A stretch of 64,000 nt of DNA from Paralithodes platypus. Lineage: Eukaryota > Arthropoda > Malacostraca > Decapoda > Lithodidae. Every line of letters begins with the position of its first letter. The first letter of the stretch is position 1. Location of the stretch: NCBI GenBank assembly GCA_032716605.1, contig CM064512.1:29078640-29142639 (forward strand), in the 5' to 3' direction. Shown here one piece after another: positions 22,501 to 34,067 of the stretch. Both the position numbers and the translations under genes were made by a program. Under the pieces are notes generated by a model that was not told the DNA's origin, ran no database searches, and worked only from the letters and a program-made list of their open reading frames with translations.

Positions 22501-24720
22501 GTGAAGATCTACTGTCCTGTCGTCATCGATGGGGAAGGCCACCAACAGTCTCCTACAACACGTGACCAAACACGTGACCAACCAACATCAGCCTCACCTA
22601 AACCAACAACCCTTACAACGACAAACCCCACCAAGATACCAACATCCTTTCCGAACGCGGAATTCTGCCACTCCGTACAAAGCTCACAACCTCACCTCCC
22701 CCACCATCACCCTCACTTCACTCAACCCCATCCACCCATTAACCCAAGTCAACACCATCAAGAAAAATACATTCAACCAAACTGCATCTTTATATACACT
22801 ACAAACTACGCCCCCGTCCGTCCATCTCACCTACACATCGACACTCAAAAATACAAAAAAACAGACAACTCAAATAACCCCTAGTACGCGCACAAGAATT
22901 ACCACCGACAAACCTCAAACCAAGCGACCTTGATTCTCTCCACCCCCTTCCTCACTACCTTTACCTAAACGAAAACACAGAACCCCCTCACCCACCCTGT
23001 CTCCACGCACATCCACCCAAAATTCACACACCTATAAACAAATCAACAACGTCCTCATCCCCACCCCCTACACCACCAACTCATATCCTTCCCCAACCTC
23101 TCCCCTACCAACCGCACCACCCTCCAAAACCCAAGACCGTTATCAACTTTCAAATCTACCGTTTACTTCACAAAATCCTCAAGCCGCACCCTCAGCCTCT
23201 CCAACAAACCCCAAAGACAAAACACCAACTCCCACCAACACCCCTTGCCTAGCCACCCCCACCCTGCTACCCTACCCATCTACCATACCCTTCCCCAACA
23301 GAGATGTACCACAAAAGTCATCCATTTCTCCACAAATCACTTTATATCCTAACCTTACCAGTCAACCCATCAACCCCAACGCCCAACCTCAAATCCCACC
23401 GTAATCCACGCCCTCTACACCCTCTGATACCAGCCCAATTCCACCCCCCAGACCCAACCTTTCGACAAGATCAGGCCGGTTATCTAAACCCCCTGCCCAA
23501 TTCTCTTAAATTTTGATCCACAAACCTCACCTAACATCTTACCACCACATCACACGCCAAACAAACCACATAGTACCCACGCATACACCAACAACACTCA
23601 GAATATCATCAGCCACAAACACAAACTCAGCCTTCCCACAAACAGTTTTTGACAGTTTTGTAAGCCAAAGTACTTTCGCGTCCGCAGTGATAGATAAAAC
23701 CCCTCAGGTCACTGACCAGGTCATCAGTTGCCCTCAAACCACCAACAGCGCAACAACTACAACCTCTACCTGCACCCGCAATTACCAGCCTTCAACCGCC
23801 ATGAATGTCTCTACGCCCTACATCGCCAAAGTGAAATGGAGTACCGATCAGGACAACTTCTTCAAAATTCGCTTCGTAGACGAGGCACAAACTGCAGCCA
23901 TTATCGCGGAAAAGCCCTAATTTTGATCAGTCTTTACCAACCCCCATCGAGTTCCTGACCAACGCTCCATAGACTGGTGGGCATACCTCAACGCCCTCCC
24001 TATTTTCACCCGCCATGGGCACATCATTTGTTTCCAGTTGGAGTCACAGGGCCATGACTTTCATTCTCAAGAGGGAAATAAAATAACCAGATTTGCAAAG
24101 ACCACCATAACGAACAAAAGGAAGCAAGTCGAAGAAGGGGAGACCAAAGCAAACAATATCCACATTCAACCACGGCTAGGAAAATGGAGTAAGAAGGAAG
24201 AAGGAATAAATCAACCAGAAATAACAACAGCGAAGGAGATAAGTAACAAGAACAAAACCACCACGATGGCCAGGATACCTAAATTGCCCCACATCAACAA
24301 AGAAGACCGAAATAGAAACGCAAATCCGTAGCTACACACCGAGAAGGAAAACTCATCCCCAGCACAGAAAATCACCAAGCAGATAAAACCATGTGTGGGA
24401 AATACAACCAGAAATAAAACCACCACATCTAGCCACCCAAACAAATTCTGTACATCACTACCTGACACCAGACGAGACGCCAGAATTGCCACCATCACAC
24501 CGGATATACCAACAACACCAGGCAAGACCATCACAACATCACAACAACACCACAAGACTACCAGAAAGAAGATAGTGTTCAGTCAGAGACAGAAGGACCA
24601 ACATCGATGCACTAAACAGGGACACTTATGCCCCTCTTCCGCCAAGAAGTCGACTCACCTGCCCGCAAACTTCTGAGGGGTCCTCCTAATCCTCCCAGAA
24701 TACGCCCCCCTGGACTTATG
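22501..24720 (+). other. Element A 3' region, A/C-rich, function unknown
   Basis: About 2.2 kb downstream of the integrase is extremely rich in A and C, with only short open frames. One (23513-23920) ends TPYIAKVKWSTDQDN followed by FVDEAQTAAIIAEKP. After stops, sense-like sequence continues (RSIDWWAYLNALPIF) and then a lysine-rich stretch near 24060-24330. I recognise no domain. It may be a decayed third ORF or an untranslated tail. It does not show envelope features such as a signal peptide or transmembrane segment. Confidence 0.4.
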
Positions 24721-26880
24721 ACCTTTTAACCCCCACACACCTGCCCTGGGACATCTCAGCCAATATCGTCACCACTCCGACGAAAACCTGAATAAGGCAA
24801 GCAATTCTAGGGCTTCATCTAACTAACATGTTAGCGATATAGTCCTACAATTACCCTCCCACTGAAACCATGATGAATGTCTTTCAAGTTCTGAGGAGTT
24901 ATTTTACCTATTGAAGAATTACTATTATCACATGCCATGGTATAATGGTTAATAATAAGATCCCTAATAGGCTGCACCTTTGGTATTAGAAGCATAACCG
25001 TCGGACATGTCCCCACCTTACTTCTTTTGCCAAACCGCACTCTAAAACTATAGAAAGATACTTGCCATGGTAAAAGTAATTCGACTAGTTTAGGGCTTTC
25101 GAGATACCGCTAACACAGGCACTCGACAAATAAAAGTCCTTAATGTATCTCTCCGACGCCAGGGTCGAGGACACTTACAATTAAAAGGTTTGAACACCGC
25201 CCCTGAGTTGTTTGAACCTCTTATAACGGTCAGTGGCAGATCGAGTGAAATCAGTAAGTTCATGATCTTACTATCTCCTTGCGTTAGCCTGATACGTTAT
25301 CACTGTGTCTTGATACTAGAGACATTGTATTAAAGACCTCACGTCAAGAGTACCGAAACGGAACTTCATCACCGATTAGCATAACGGTCAGGATAGCCAA
25401 GTACCTATAGCCCCAGGACATGTCCTAGCTAATTACTCGCGTTAGTCCGATGAAAGTGCCTAATGTCATGACATCAAGGAACTATCATTTAAGACCCCAA
25501 GCCAGCTAATCCATCGGTATCCCAAACTACTCATCCACACGGCAGGACCACCTAAACAGCCCAACGGAGAACTAGAAGACCAGTCCCTAAATTTAGACTA
25601 TTTAATTCACATCATTGAGACTCTAAATATTTCCTCATTGAGAACGAGGATTATTTCTCAGCCAGAGTCCAGCATTTTTTACTTTGATTTTGATCTAGGT
25701 TCTTATGAAAATTTCTACATATTGTGTGAGTAAAGTCAAGATAGATACAGCTAATATATTCCTAGTCCCATTGCGGATCCTCGCCCTTGCTCGGCATATT
25801 TATGGTTTAACTATTTATTCACTTACAAGTATTAGTATTGTTAAACTTAGCGATTATACAAATAAAATAGTTCATAAATGTACGCAGTGTTATATGTTAC
25901 CCTTTGTTTCTTCTGTGCATGTGTTGTGTGATTTTGACTTCTCCAAGGGGAGCTTCCGCCATGGCCCAAACTGGTGTGGATTGGAAAATCTGAAATTAAG
26001 ATTTTTATTGCAGAAGTGATGGGAACACTGTAGGTGTGAGAAATAAATTACACCTGTATCTGGGGACTGTTGGCAACAACCTTCCGATAGGGTAACCTCA
26101 CTAGAGTGAACAATTTCCTACCAGAACCCGGTGATTGTATATATTGTAGAGAATAATTAATATTAAGTAATTTAGTACTGTATAAGATTACCTTGGCCAA
26201 GTTAATTTAGTTATAAAAACTTGTATGATTAGATTTAGAGGTACTGTATTCGGTGTCAGTTTTGAAATTCCCACGCTTGCAGGCGCGATCCACAGTTTGC
26301 TGTAATATCCAGATCGCCTGGATAATATGTTTACTAAATCGTTGTGAAACGATATTTATATTAGTATTTATATAATTAAATGCTTATTTCTCATTTATAG
26401 GATAAAGTGAAGAGGGAATGAACCCTTGGTAACGAATTAATATATAGTTTATTTAAGAGTCGGAAATTGAAGTTCCGATCAGACGCTAGTAAACTTTTGA
26501 ACAGTAGAGACGTGTCCCGTGATCTCCTCCACCACAATCCCCGTGCCAGGCCCGGAGTCATGACCCTTTAACCCTGGTCTACCGAAGCCGGAATCCTCGG
26601 AACTACACCAGGACCCTAGTATAGCTAAGTCATTGATATACATGGCCATTTATGCAATGTTTAGTTAGGGCATCCTGAGAGATAGGCTACCATGGATTAA
26701 GAATAGGCTAATAGTTCATGCCATAAGGTAGGCGATCTCAGACTTTATTTTAATTATGTTTATTAATTTTATATTTCGATTGGTGTGGTAAGAGATAACC
26801 TTTGGCCATATTATCCCCCACAGCAGGAGTAATGTGGCAAAGTTTTTGACTTGTAAATAAAAAATGCCCTAAATACTGGG
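24721..26880. other. Unassigned sequence
   Basis: There is no supported gene. The composition changes from A/C-rich to balanced and AT-rich. A 3' LTR of element A would be expected near here, but I found no matching copy upstream of A. The 104-codon open frame at 25705-26019 shows no motif. Confidence 0.4.
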
Positions 26881-27440
26881 TCCCCCTCCCCCCCCCCCCC
26901 ATTACGCCCGCCAGCACTCACAACGTATATGTAGTATCGTGGTATGAACGATAGTAACCAATACAATCACTTTATTATGCACAAATATAGACAAATTACA
27001 ATCAACAGAGGTATCTGGCACCTCAACTGAACCTGGGAGAGTGAGGGTGAGTCACTAGACCTAATCATTTAAGCCATCATCATCATCCAAGACATCATCA
27101 TCATCATCCAAGCCACCATCATCATCCAGTTGCCAAGACGTGAACAAACATATTATATATTCAACACTAAACAAATCTAACCCATCCAAACCAACCATAA
27201 CACAACCTAGTCATAAAAAATTACCTAACTTGGCATAAATGAGGTGCGCGGTTCATGACGCCATTGGCGCCAAATTAATACAATACCTTTTTGGGGGGTC
27301 CAGGTGGCAATATTATTCACTTGGACTTAGTAAATTGTATTGGATTTTAGTACCAGAGCATGTATCAAATCAATCAAGAGCAAACAGTTGCAATAAATCG
27401 TCATTTGAGAGAGGAATCGTTGGGTAATGGATAAATTTAG
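26881..27440. repeat. C run and CAT-rich microsatellite
   Basis: A C-rich run lies at about 26881-26899. At about 27068-27126 there is an imperfect array of catcat units, in blocks separated by ccaag or ccacc. The remainder is AT-rich without a gene. Confidence 0.7.
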
Positions 27441-27479
27441 TATTTCGCCTTTTTTCAAAACTAGTTATTCGAAAAATGT

Positions 27480-27765
27480 TCCCTAAAACATTTTTATTTT
27501 TGGTCCAATCCTAATAAGTAATATATTATTGGAAAGAGGAGAACATATGCAATAACACAGTCAGAGGGATATTGATACACCAATACAAATTTTTACAGGA
27601 GGCTTACAACCGTTTAATGTTTTCAAAAACAAAAACAAATATTAGCGGCAAAACTATAGGGTGTATCAAATATCCGTCTTACTACTTTATTGCATTTTTC
27701 CCCCTCTGTCCAATGATATCCTACTTATTAAAATTGGATCAAAAATAAAAACAAAGTTTTAGCGG
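27480..27765. repeat. Imperfect inverted repeat (fold-back)
   Basis: The arm around 27495-27580 (tttttatttttggtccaat, then taataagta and ttggaaagagg) is mirrored at about 27655-27760 (ccctctgtccaatg, tacttatta, attggatcaaaaataaaaa). About 75 bp separates the arms. The ends are not sharply defined and no coding capacity exists. Confidence 0.6.
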
Positions 27766-27915
27766 TTTTTAAATTTGCAAAAAATGCGAAAATCCAAGGT
27801 AGCGAAAAAAATATTGGTCCGATTGTATTAATATTTTGATATGTTGTTTCTAGAAGTGATATCTCTCACCTGTATAAAACGATAGGACCATTTTGAAATA
27901 CATGGCTTCCCTTAA

Positions 27916-28287
27916 GGGGGTGACCTGTTTTTGTTCTGTCCTTTTCTATCTTTCTCTGGCTTGTATCCATTTGGCCCCATTCAGCCTACTGTTTTAAGAC
28001 GTTTATCCCCATCCAGGTGTAATTTTTTTACTGGTGAGTGGTAGCGAGCCAGCATATTTTTTATTTTTGTTTGACACCAGGCTAAATTTGTACATTTTTC
28101 GATAGAAAAATTTCTCCGGCAAAGCCGGATTTCTTCATATAATGCTGGCTCGCTATTGCTCGCCAGGAAGAAATCGACACCTAGATGGGGATTAACATCT
28201 TAAAATAGTTGGCTGAATGGGACCGAATGGATACAAGCCAGAGAAAGAGAGAAAAGGACAGAAATAACAAAAAGCTGGTCACCCCCC
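27916..28287. repeat. TTAA-flanked fold-back MITE, 372 bp
   Basis: TTAA at 27912-27915 and 28288-28291 brackets ends GGGGGTGACC and GGTCACCCCCC. The inverted repeats run inward for about 170 bp each (for example tctctggcttgtatccatt mirrored by aatggatacaagccagaga, and cgagccagca mirrored by tgctggctcg), so the element is nearly all inverted repeat. The sequence is non-coding. Confidence 0.8.
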
Positions 28288-28291
28288 TTAA

Positions 28292-28730
28292 GTAGAACCT
28301 ACCAAATCTAATCTAAACCTGGTAAAAACCCTGGTATAACAATTATTAACAGAATCCCTTCAATTCGTTAATGCGTGTCATTATCATCTGCCTAAGCTTA
28401 CTGGATGCAATAATTAGCAGCGTACGAAACTGTCTTAAAGTCAAGGTCCTTCATCATAATCTTCTTCATTGCAGTGATACATTTGTTTAATTCTAACTGA
28501 CCATAGGAGGTATCATTTACCTCAGGACAATCTTCTCGTAGTAAGGGTGTCATACGGTAATATCAGCATTGTTGTCAAATCAGTCTTTTACCTGTAACTG
28601 GTAACCTTCAAACCCCCATCTCTATCTTGCAACCTCGCAACGCATCTTGCCTAGGTGGAAACACCTAACGGTTATCTAATGGTTATCTGGCACATTACCT
28701 TGCAATACCCCTCTTCCTCTCTGTCTCTCT
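28292..28730. other. No gene recognised
   Basis: AT-rich sequence with no recognisable motif lies between the fold-back MITE and the LINE fragment. Confidence 0.5.
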
Positions 28731-28734
28731 TTGA

Positions 28735-29920
28735 ATGAGGAACTTAGGGTTGCAGCCCTCTGCAAAGAGAGTACTAAAGAATTCTCCAGCTATGTGAACA
28801 GCAGGAAGCCATTCAAAAGTAGCATTGGACCTCTAAAGGATTCAACAAGCTAACTCAAATCTCTGACACTGATATAGATAAATCCCTAAACAATTATTTT
28901 GCCTCGGCATTCACAAGGCACAATACCAGTGACATGCCAATTCCAGGATTAGTACATTAGGGTGAAGTTCTTAGCAGAATTAGATGTACCCCAGAGGAGG
29001 TAGCAAAAAGAATAGATAAGTTAAATTTCTTCCCCGAGTTGTACGAGAAGTGTGAAATGAAATCGCACTTTTCTCGGCAGACATCTTCAATAAATCACTG
29101 GAAAATGGGGAGGTTCCTGAAGACTGAAAACTGGCCAATGTGACCCCAATCTTCAAGAAAGGGTATCACGAGTGTCCCGATAATTATCGGCCAATTAGCT
29201 TGACTTCTATCATAATAAAATTTTAGAAGGGATACTAGTAGACAAGATAGTTGACTACCTAGACATTCACAATTTAATTATAGAATCCCTACATGGATCC
29301 AGGCGATACTGATCATGTCTTACCAATTTGCTGGAATATTTCCATGAAATGCTGAGTGAGTATGACAAAAGTAGACACTGCAGGCTAATGTAAAAAGTAA
29401 GTACACTAGGTAAGAATACAGAGGGCACAAATTGGATAAAAAGTTGGCTACCAGGTAGACAACAACGAGTGGTAATCAATGGTGTTTCTTCTGAATGGAC
29501 TTCAGTCATTCTGGTGTTTCACAGGGATCTGTCTTTGGCCTGCTCTGTTTATCATAGATGTCAATTACATCAATATTGGTCTGTTGAGTGTGATCTCCAA
29601 GTTTGCAGATAACATAAAGCTGGGAATGAATGTGAAAGACCCCAAAGGGGTTGAACAGCTTAGGATGGACCTCAACAGACTGGGTGAATGGTCAGAGACA
29701 TGGCAGATGCCTCTAAACTTGGAAAAGTGCAAGGTGATGCATATCGGCCAAGCAAACCCCAAGTCAGGCTATTCGCTATTGGGAATGCCTCTGGAAGTGA
29801 CTGACTTGGAAAATGATTTGCGTGTTCTGATTAGCAGTGACCTAAAGTTTTCCAAGCAGTGCATTGAAGTAGAGAAAAAAGGTGTCACATTCTCAACTTT
29901 GTATAGCTTTTAGTATCTGG
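28735..29920 (+). pseudogene. Fragment K: decayed CR1-like LINE reverse transcriptase
   Basis: The reading must hop between frames, but successive motifs are clear: SYVNSRKPFKSSIGPLKD, NNYFASAFT, NGEVPED, LANVTPIFKKG, YRPISLTS and WLPGRQQRVVINGVSSEWT. An open stretch at 29479-29913 follows, with FADNIKLGM, LNRLGEWSETWQMPLN and KCKVMHIG. The catalytic FADD has become FADN. Many stops and small indels make it an old copy. The 5' part and any tail are missing. Confidence 0.8.
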
Positions 29921-30044
29921 TATTATTTGTATTACCTTCAACATATGAACGTCTGTGTGACATCTATGATGCCCAGACCCGGGACGTTGTTGTGGTACGT
30001 GCATTGAGTGCCTTATTCATTTTACAGTTATATATGAAAACATT

Positions 30045-30866
30045 ATGGCTGACCATGCATTGTTGCAAGAACTTGTTAAGATTGGAAGGGAACTTGGATA
30101 TTCCAGTGATGAACTTAGAGATTTTGTGTCCAAACAACAGACTATTCAGCGAGAAGAGCGAGCGAAAGAAAGAGAAGAAAAAGAACAACAAAGGAAATAT
30201 GAGGAACATCATAATAAACAAGAAACAGAAGAAAAGGAACAACAAAGGATACATGAAGCAGAAGAAAAGGAAAAGCAAAGGATACATGAATTGGAGGTGC
30301 TTAGATTGTCGCAGCCCAGTGGTCGAGGTTCATCCAACCCTTGCACAAACTACGCACCAAAACCCAAACTCCCTAAGTTTATTGAAGAGGAGGACGACAT
30401 CGACAGTTACTTGGAAAGGTTCGAGCATTATGCGACGATCAACAAGTGGCCTCGGGAAGAATGGGTGAACAACTTAAGTCCTTTACTGACTGGTAAGGCT
30501 CTTGAAGCTTATATTAATTTGCCTCCTGACCACACTACCTATTATGAAGTGAAGAATGCCATTTTGCTCAGGTTTATGCTCTCGGAAATAGGATATCGTC
30601 TGAAATTTCGTGAGACCGTTCCAGAAAAGGGTGAAACCATCGCTCAATATTCAGCAAAGATTAGCCGATACTTCGACCGTTGGATAGACCTGGCAGGAAT
30701 TGCCAAATCATACAATGAACTGAGAGATCTGATTGTCCGTGAACAGTTTCTAAGAAAGTGCCATCAGGAATTAAGAATGTTTTTGAAAGAAAGAAGTCCT
30801 AAGTCGCTGTCAGAATTGGTAGGTCCTACTGAGAGGTATCTATCTGCTCATGGAGGACCATTCTAA
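30045..30866 (+). CDS. gag: Element I gag capsid with SCAN-like domain
   Basis: This is 273 codons from ATG to TAA without interruption. Residues 1-35 are a leader. Residues 36-85 are a Glu/Lys/Gln-rich probable coiled coil with repeats such as EEKEQQR. From about 100 the capsid begins (PKLPKFIEEEDDIDSYLERF). Residues 180-270 have the SCAN layout: RLKFRETVPEKGET, YSAKISRYFDRW, LIVREQFLRKC, and PKSLSELVGPTERYL. The SCAN domain of vertebrate zinc-finger proteins is known to derive from GmR1-like capsids, which supports the family call. The stop at 30864-30866 separates it from the nucleocapsid, which is in the same frame. This may be a real gag end or a mutation. Confidence 0.8.
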   Translation: MADHALLQELVKIGRELGYSSDELRDFVSKQQTIQREERAKEREEKEQQRKYEEHHNKQETEEKEQQRIHEAEEKEKQRIHELEVLRLSQPSGRGSSNPCTNYAPKPKLPKFIEEEDDIDSYLERFEHYATINKWPREEWVNNLSPLLTGKALEAYINLPPDHTTYYEVKNAILLRFMLSEIGYRLKFRETVPEKGETIAQYSAKISRYFDRWIDLAGIAKSYNELRDLIVREQFLRKCHQELRMFLKERSPKSLSELVGPTERYLSAHGGPF

Positions 30867-30878
30867 AAAACACCTAAG

Positions 30879-31451
30879 ATGACTGTTTCTCAGTCACAAC
30901 CGATTCAACAGAATGCGAAAGAGTCATCATCATCATCATCAACTCCTACCTTAAGTAATGCCAACAAACAACGCGCCTACAGAGAGGGGCGATGTTTTCT
31001 TTGTGACAGGATTGGGCACGTTGCTCGTGACTGCAAACAGTTTACCCGTCCATCTTCGATCCAGCGAGGACCGGGAAACTCACAGCTACAAACAAAGGAT
31101 ACAGAAGAAAGAGCAGCATTTGAGCAAGTGGACCAAATGATAACCCTGCCATCTGGTGAAACAGTACCTCTGATTGTTGGACTGGACTGGACTGGATGTT
31201 CCGGAGTGGTGGTGAAGTCAAAGTATGTCCGACCAGAACAGATGACTGGAGGTGTCAAGAGATGTGTTCTCATGGATAGTACTGCTCGAATATGTCCAGT
31301 AGCTCATATATTTGTCAACACGCCATACTACAGAGGGGAGGTGGATGCCATCTGCATTCAGGACGCCATTTGTGACCTGATCGTTGGTACATCTCTGGGG
31401 TTATGGCTCCAGAACCAGCAAGAGAAGCCTGCAAGCAACAGGACACACTGA
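30879..31451 (+). pseudogene. Element I nucleocapsid zinc knuckle and protease remnant
   Basis: The frame is the same as gag. CFLCDRIGHVARDC at about residues 39-52 is a canonical C-x2-C-x4-H-x4-C knuckle. The protease-like part follows: LDWTGCSGVVVKSKYV stands where DTGCS is expected, so the active-site Asp is Trp. CPVAHIFVNTPYYRGEV and DLIVGTSLG match the flap and C-terminal regions of related gypsy proteases. The frame stops at 31449-31451, and sense-like sequence continues in another frame to the integrase. Confidence 0.7.
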
Positions 31452-31570
31452 CTGAGGGACAAGAGGACAAGGACGTGAGGACCATGGAAGCAGCCAACAC
31501 TGATCCTCCTGTATCCCCTATTGAGGAGGGTCACATGGAGGTTGTAGGAGCAGTGGAGACCCGAGGACAA

Positions 31571-32350
31571 TGACGACAGAAGGAAAGGCCAACACGACCC
31601 TTGAAGGTGCAGGGTGGTGAAGCAGTAGAAGAACTTCCGCTCACTGTAGAAGAGCAGGAGTCAGACGAGTCTTTGAAAGTATTTATCCAGAAGTTCCAAG
31701 GAGATGGTAAGGCCTTTAAGGTTGTTAGGGGTGAACAGGAACTGTGGTATAGAGAAACTGAACGAAAACAGGAAGTTGTAGCAAGACAGTTACTTTTACC
31801 TAAAGATCGAAGAGAGAAAGTCTTAGTTCTTGCCCATGAGTCCTTATTGAGAGGTCACTTAGGAGTACAGAAGACATTAGATTGGATTTTGGGAAACTTT
31901 TACTGGCCAGGAGTTCATGGTGACGTAAAGAGGTGGTGCCAGAGCTGTGATATTTGTCAACATACTATCCCTAAGGGGAGAGTTAGGAAGCTACCACTAG
32001 GTAAACCACCATTAATGGGATCTCCTTTCCAGAAGGTGGTTATAGGTCCTCTTAGTCCAATCTCCTCACAGGGAAATAGATACATTTTGACCATGGTAGA
32101 TTATGCTACTCGTTGGCCAGAGGCGGTACCTTTATCAGGAATTGATACTGAGAAAATAGCAGAAGCTCTTTTAGGAATGTTCAGTAGACTTGGATTTCCC
32201 AAGGAAATTCTAAGTGATAATGGTTCGTCGTTCACATCTGAGTTAATGCATGAGGTATGCCGGTTAATCAGTGTTAGACAAGCTTTCACCACACCCTATA
32301 ATCCTAAGGCTAATGGACAAAATTAAAGGTTTCCATTAAACCTAAGGTTG
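31571..32350 (+). pseudogene. Element I integrase, N-terminal and core part
   Basis: The 241-codon frame starts at 31601, and the same frame is open from 31574. The zinc finger has H and H (LAHESLLRGHLG) and the two Cys of CQSCDICQ. The core shows YILTMVDYATRWPEAVPL and LSDNGSSFTSEL (second D). The region of the first D reads KVVIGPLSP, where relatives have D and two or three more residues, so the first catalytic Asp appears deleted. It ends NPKANGQN at a TAA, and the sequence is lost shortly after at the junction with J. Confidence 0.8.
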
Positions 32351-32351
32351 T

Positions 32352-34067
32352 GTTCGCCACTCTCCTAGCAGCAACGAGGAGTGCGTCGCCCCTCGTTGTG
32401 GGTTGTGTTTTGATGCAGCAGACTGTTTAAAGAGACAGCACGCTCCCTTGCGAAGATGGGCTCGTCTGGCACTTTTTGCAGTTCGATATCGAGGGCACTC
32501 TTGAAGTTGTCTAAAGAGACGCCCCTCATGTCTCTTACTCGCCTTGGGAGTTTGTTGAAGAGACGTGGGCCTCTGTGTGATAACCAGCCTTCTCGCAGAG
32601 AGCCCATAGCACCCATGTTATTCATCCGGGGGATATTGCATTGCCTGCCTCTCCTATCACTGAATTTCATGACAACGGAGATGTAGGTTTGGTACTAAAC
32701 CCTCTGCGATTTTCCATGTGTATATTATTAGGTAACGTTCTCTTCTACGTTCCAGCGAGTACAGTTTCAGTGCTCTTAAACCATCCCAATAGTGTAGCTG
32801 TTTTACCGAACTTATATGCGAAGTTAAATTTCTTTGTACACTCTCTAAGTCATTTATTTCACATGCTTTGTATGGGGATGTTAATACGCTACAGTATTTC
32901 AAGTAATTCACCGCGTGTTTTAAATGTACGCAGAATCCAACCCGTTAAACGTTTCGCAGCCGCAACTTTGACCTGCTTATGTTCTTTGACACCTATATTA
33001 TCAGACATTAACACCCCAAGGTCTTTCACACTGTCTTTCCGTTCTATTATGTGGTTAGATTCTGCTAGGTAGTCTGTGTTCTCTTTAACGACATTATTAT
33101 CTCTGTACCTTATTAATTGGAATTTTTCTTCATTGAATTGCATGTTCTTTTCCCTGGTCCACTGGAACACTACATTTATGTCTTCCTGCAGCTGGCCCGT
33201 GTCCTCTTGTGTGTTTACTATCTTGCTTCGTTTTGTGTCATCTGCAAAAGACGACACCGTACTGTGTCTTGTGTTGGTATCTGTGTCGCAAATTAGAATG
33301 AGGAACAGAAGGGGCGCTAGCACTGTTCCTTGGGGCACTGAGCTTTTGATATCCGAAGGCTGAGATGTGACTTGGTTTACTGCTACTGATTGTTTCCGGT
33401 TTACGAGGAAATTGTATATCCACCGTCCAATGTTCCTCGTTACACCTTTTGCCTTTAGTTTGTGGGCTATTATACCATGGCCACATTTATCAAATGCCTT
33501 AGCAAAATCGGTGTAGATGACATCAACGTTTTTCTTTTCTTATAGCACTTTAAGAATTTTGTCATAATGATCCAAAAGTTGTGAGAGACATGATCTTCCC
33601 GCTCTGAACACATGTTGACCGGTGTTGTGTAGTTCATTTGCCTCCATGAATGCTGAGATTTTGCTTCACAGGACTCGCTCGAAAACTTTAATGATGTGGG
33701 AGGTTAGAGCTACCGGGCGGTAGTCTTTTGGTAGTGCTTTACTACCTCCTTTATGCAGTGGGGCAATTATTGTATTTTTTAAGCTATCTGGTATTTCACC
33801 AGTGTCTAGAAACCTTCTCCACATTATAACCAGGGGTTTTGAGAGGTTTTCCTTACATTTCTTTATTAGGATAGAATTCCATGAGTCTGGGTCTGGTGCC
33901 GAGTGGGATGGCATGTTGGAAATGGCCTCTTCTATGTCTTTTGGACCGAAATCAATATCCAGCATCTGGGGGGTTTCCGTGAGGGAGGTTTCCATGAAAA
34001 ATATATTTTGGTCTCTGATGGCTTTTGTTTCATCAGGTTCACTGAAGGCCATTTCATACTGGGACAG
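32352..34067 (-). mobile_element. Fragment J: 5'-truncated CR1-like LINE inside element I
   Basis: The minus-strand RT runs from 34082 down to 32365 across frames. It shows PSHSAPDPDSWNSILIKK, TIIAPLHKGGSKALPKDYRPVALTS, the fingers/palm region, SSVPQGTVLAPLLFL, the catalytic FADD (SSFADDTK), MQFNEEKFQLIRY, LGVLMSDN and AAKRLTGWILRTF. The C-terminal end has RRGRQCNIPR and GPRLFNKLPRRVRD. Frameshifts fall at about 33650, 33340-33480, 32900 and 32670. The upstream junction with element I overlaps in about a dozen bases (ctgggacagatat), as seen when a truncated LINE copy joins by microhomology. Confidence 0.8.

Larger units (their letters stand above)
1740..24720 (+). mobile_element. Element A: Ty3/gypsy retrotransposon, split by insertion B
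   Basis: A survives as two parts: 1740-3968 (pre-RT linker, RT, RNase H, start of the integrase zinc finger) and 21650 to about 24720 (rest of integrase, GPY/F-like tail, then an A/C-rich 3' region). The domain order RT-RH-INT is the canonical Ty3/gypsy order, unlike the other gypsy-type elements here. The plus strand of both parts is strikingly poor in G, which supports their being one element. I could not find a gag ORF or an LTR pair, so both outer limits are estimates. A is the oldest layer of the left-hand nest, because B, C and D all lie inside it. Confidence 0.8.

Noticed and set aside
22501..24720. Envelope gene making element A a retrovirus
   Set aside because: There is no signal peptide, cysteine pattern or membrane segment in any frame. 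The region is A/C-rich and full of stops.
27068..27126. CRISPR-like array of short repeats
   Set aside because: It is an imperfect CAT microsatellite with no unique spacers, in a eukaryotic transposon context.
31451..31600. Deletion of RT between protease and integrase of element I
   Set aside because: Sense-like linker continues across this region and the integrase follows directly, as in C, E and F. The order is native to this clade and is not a deletion.
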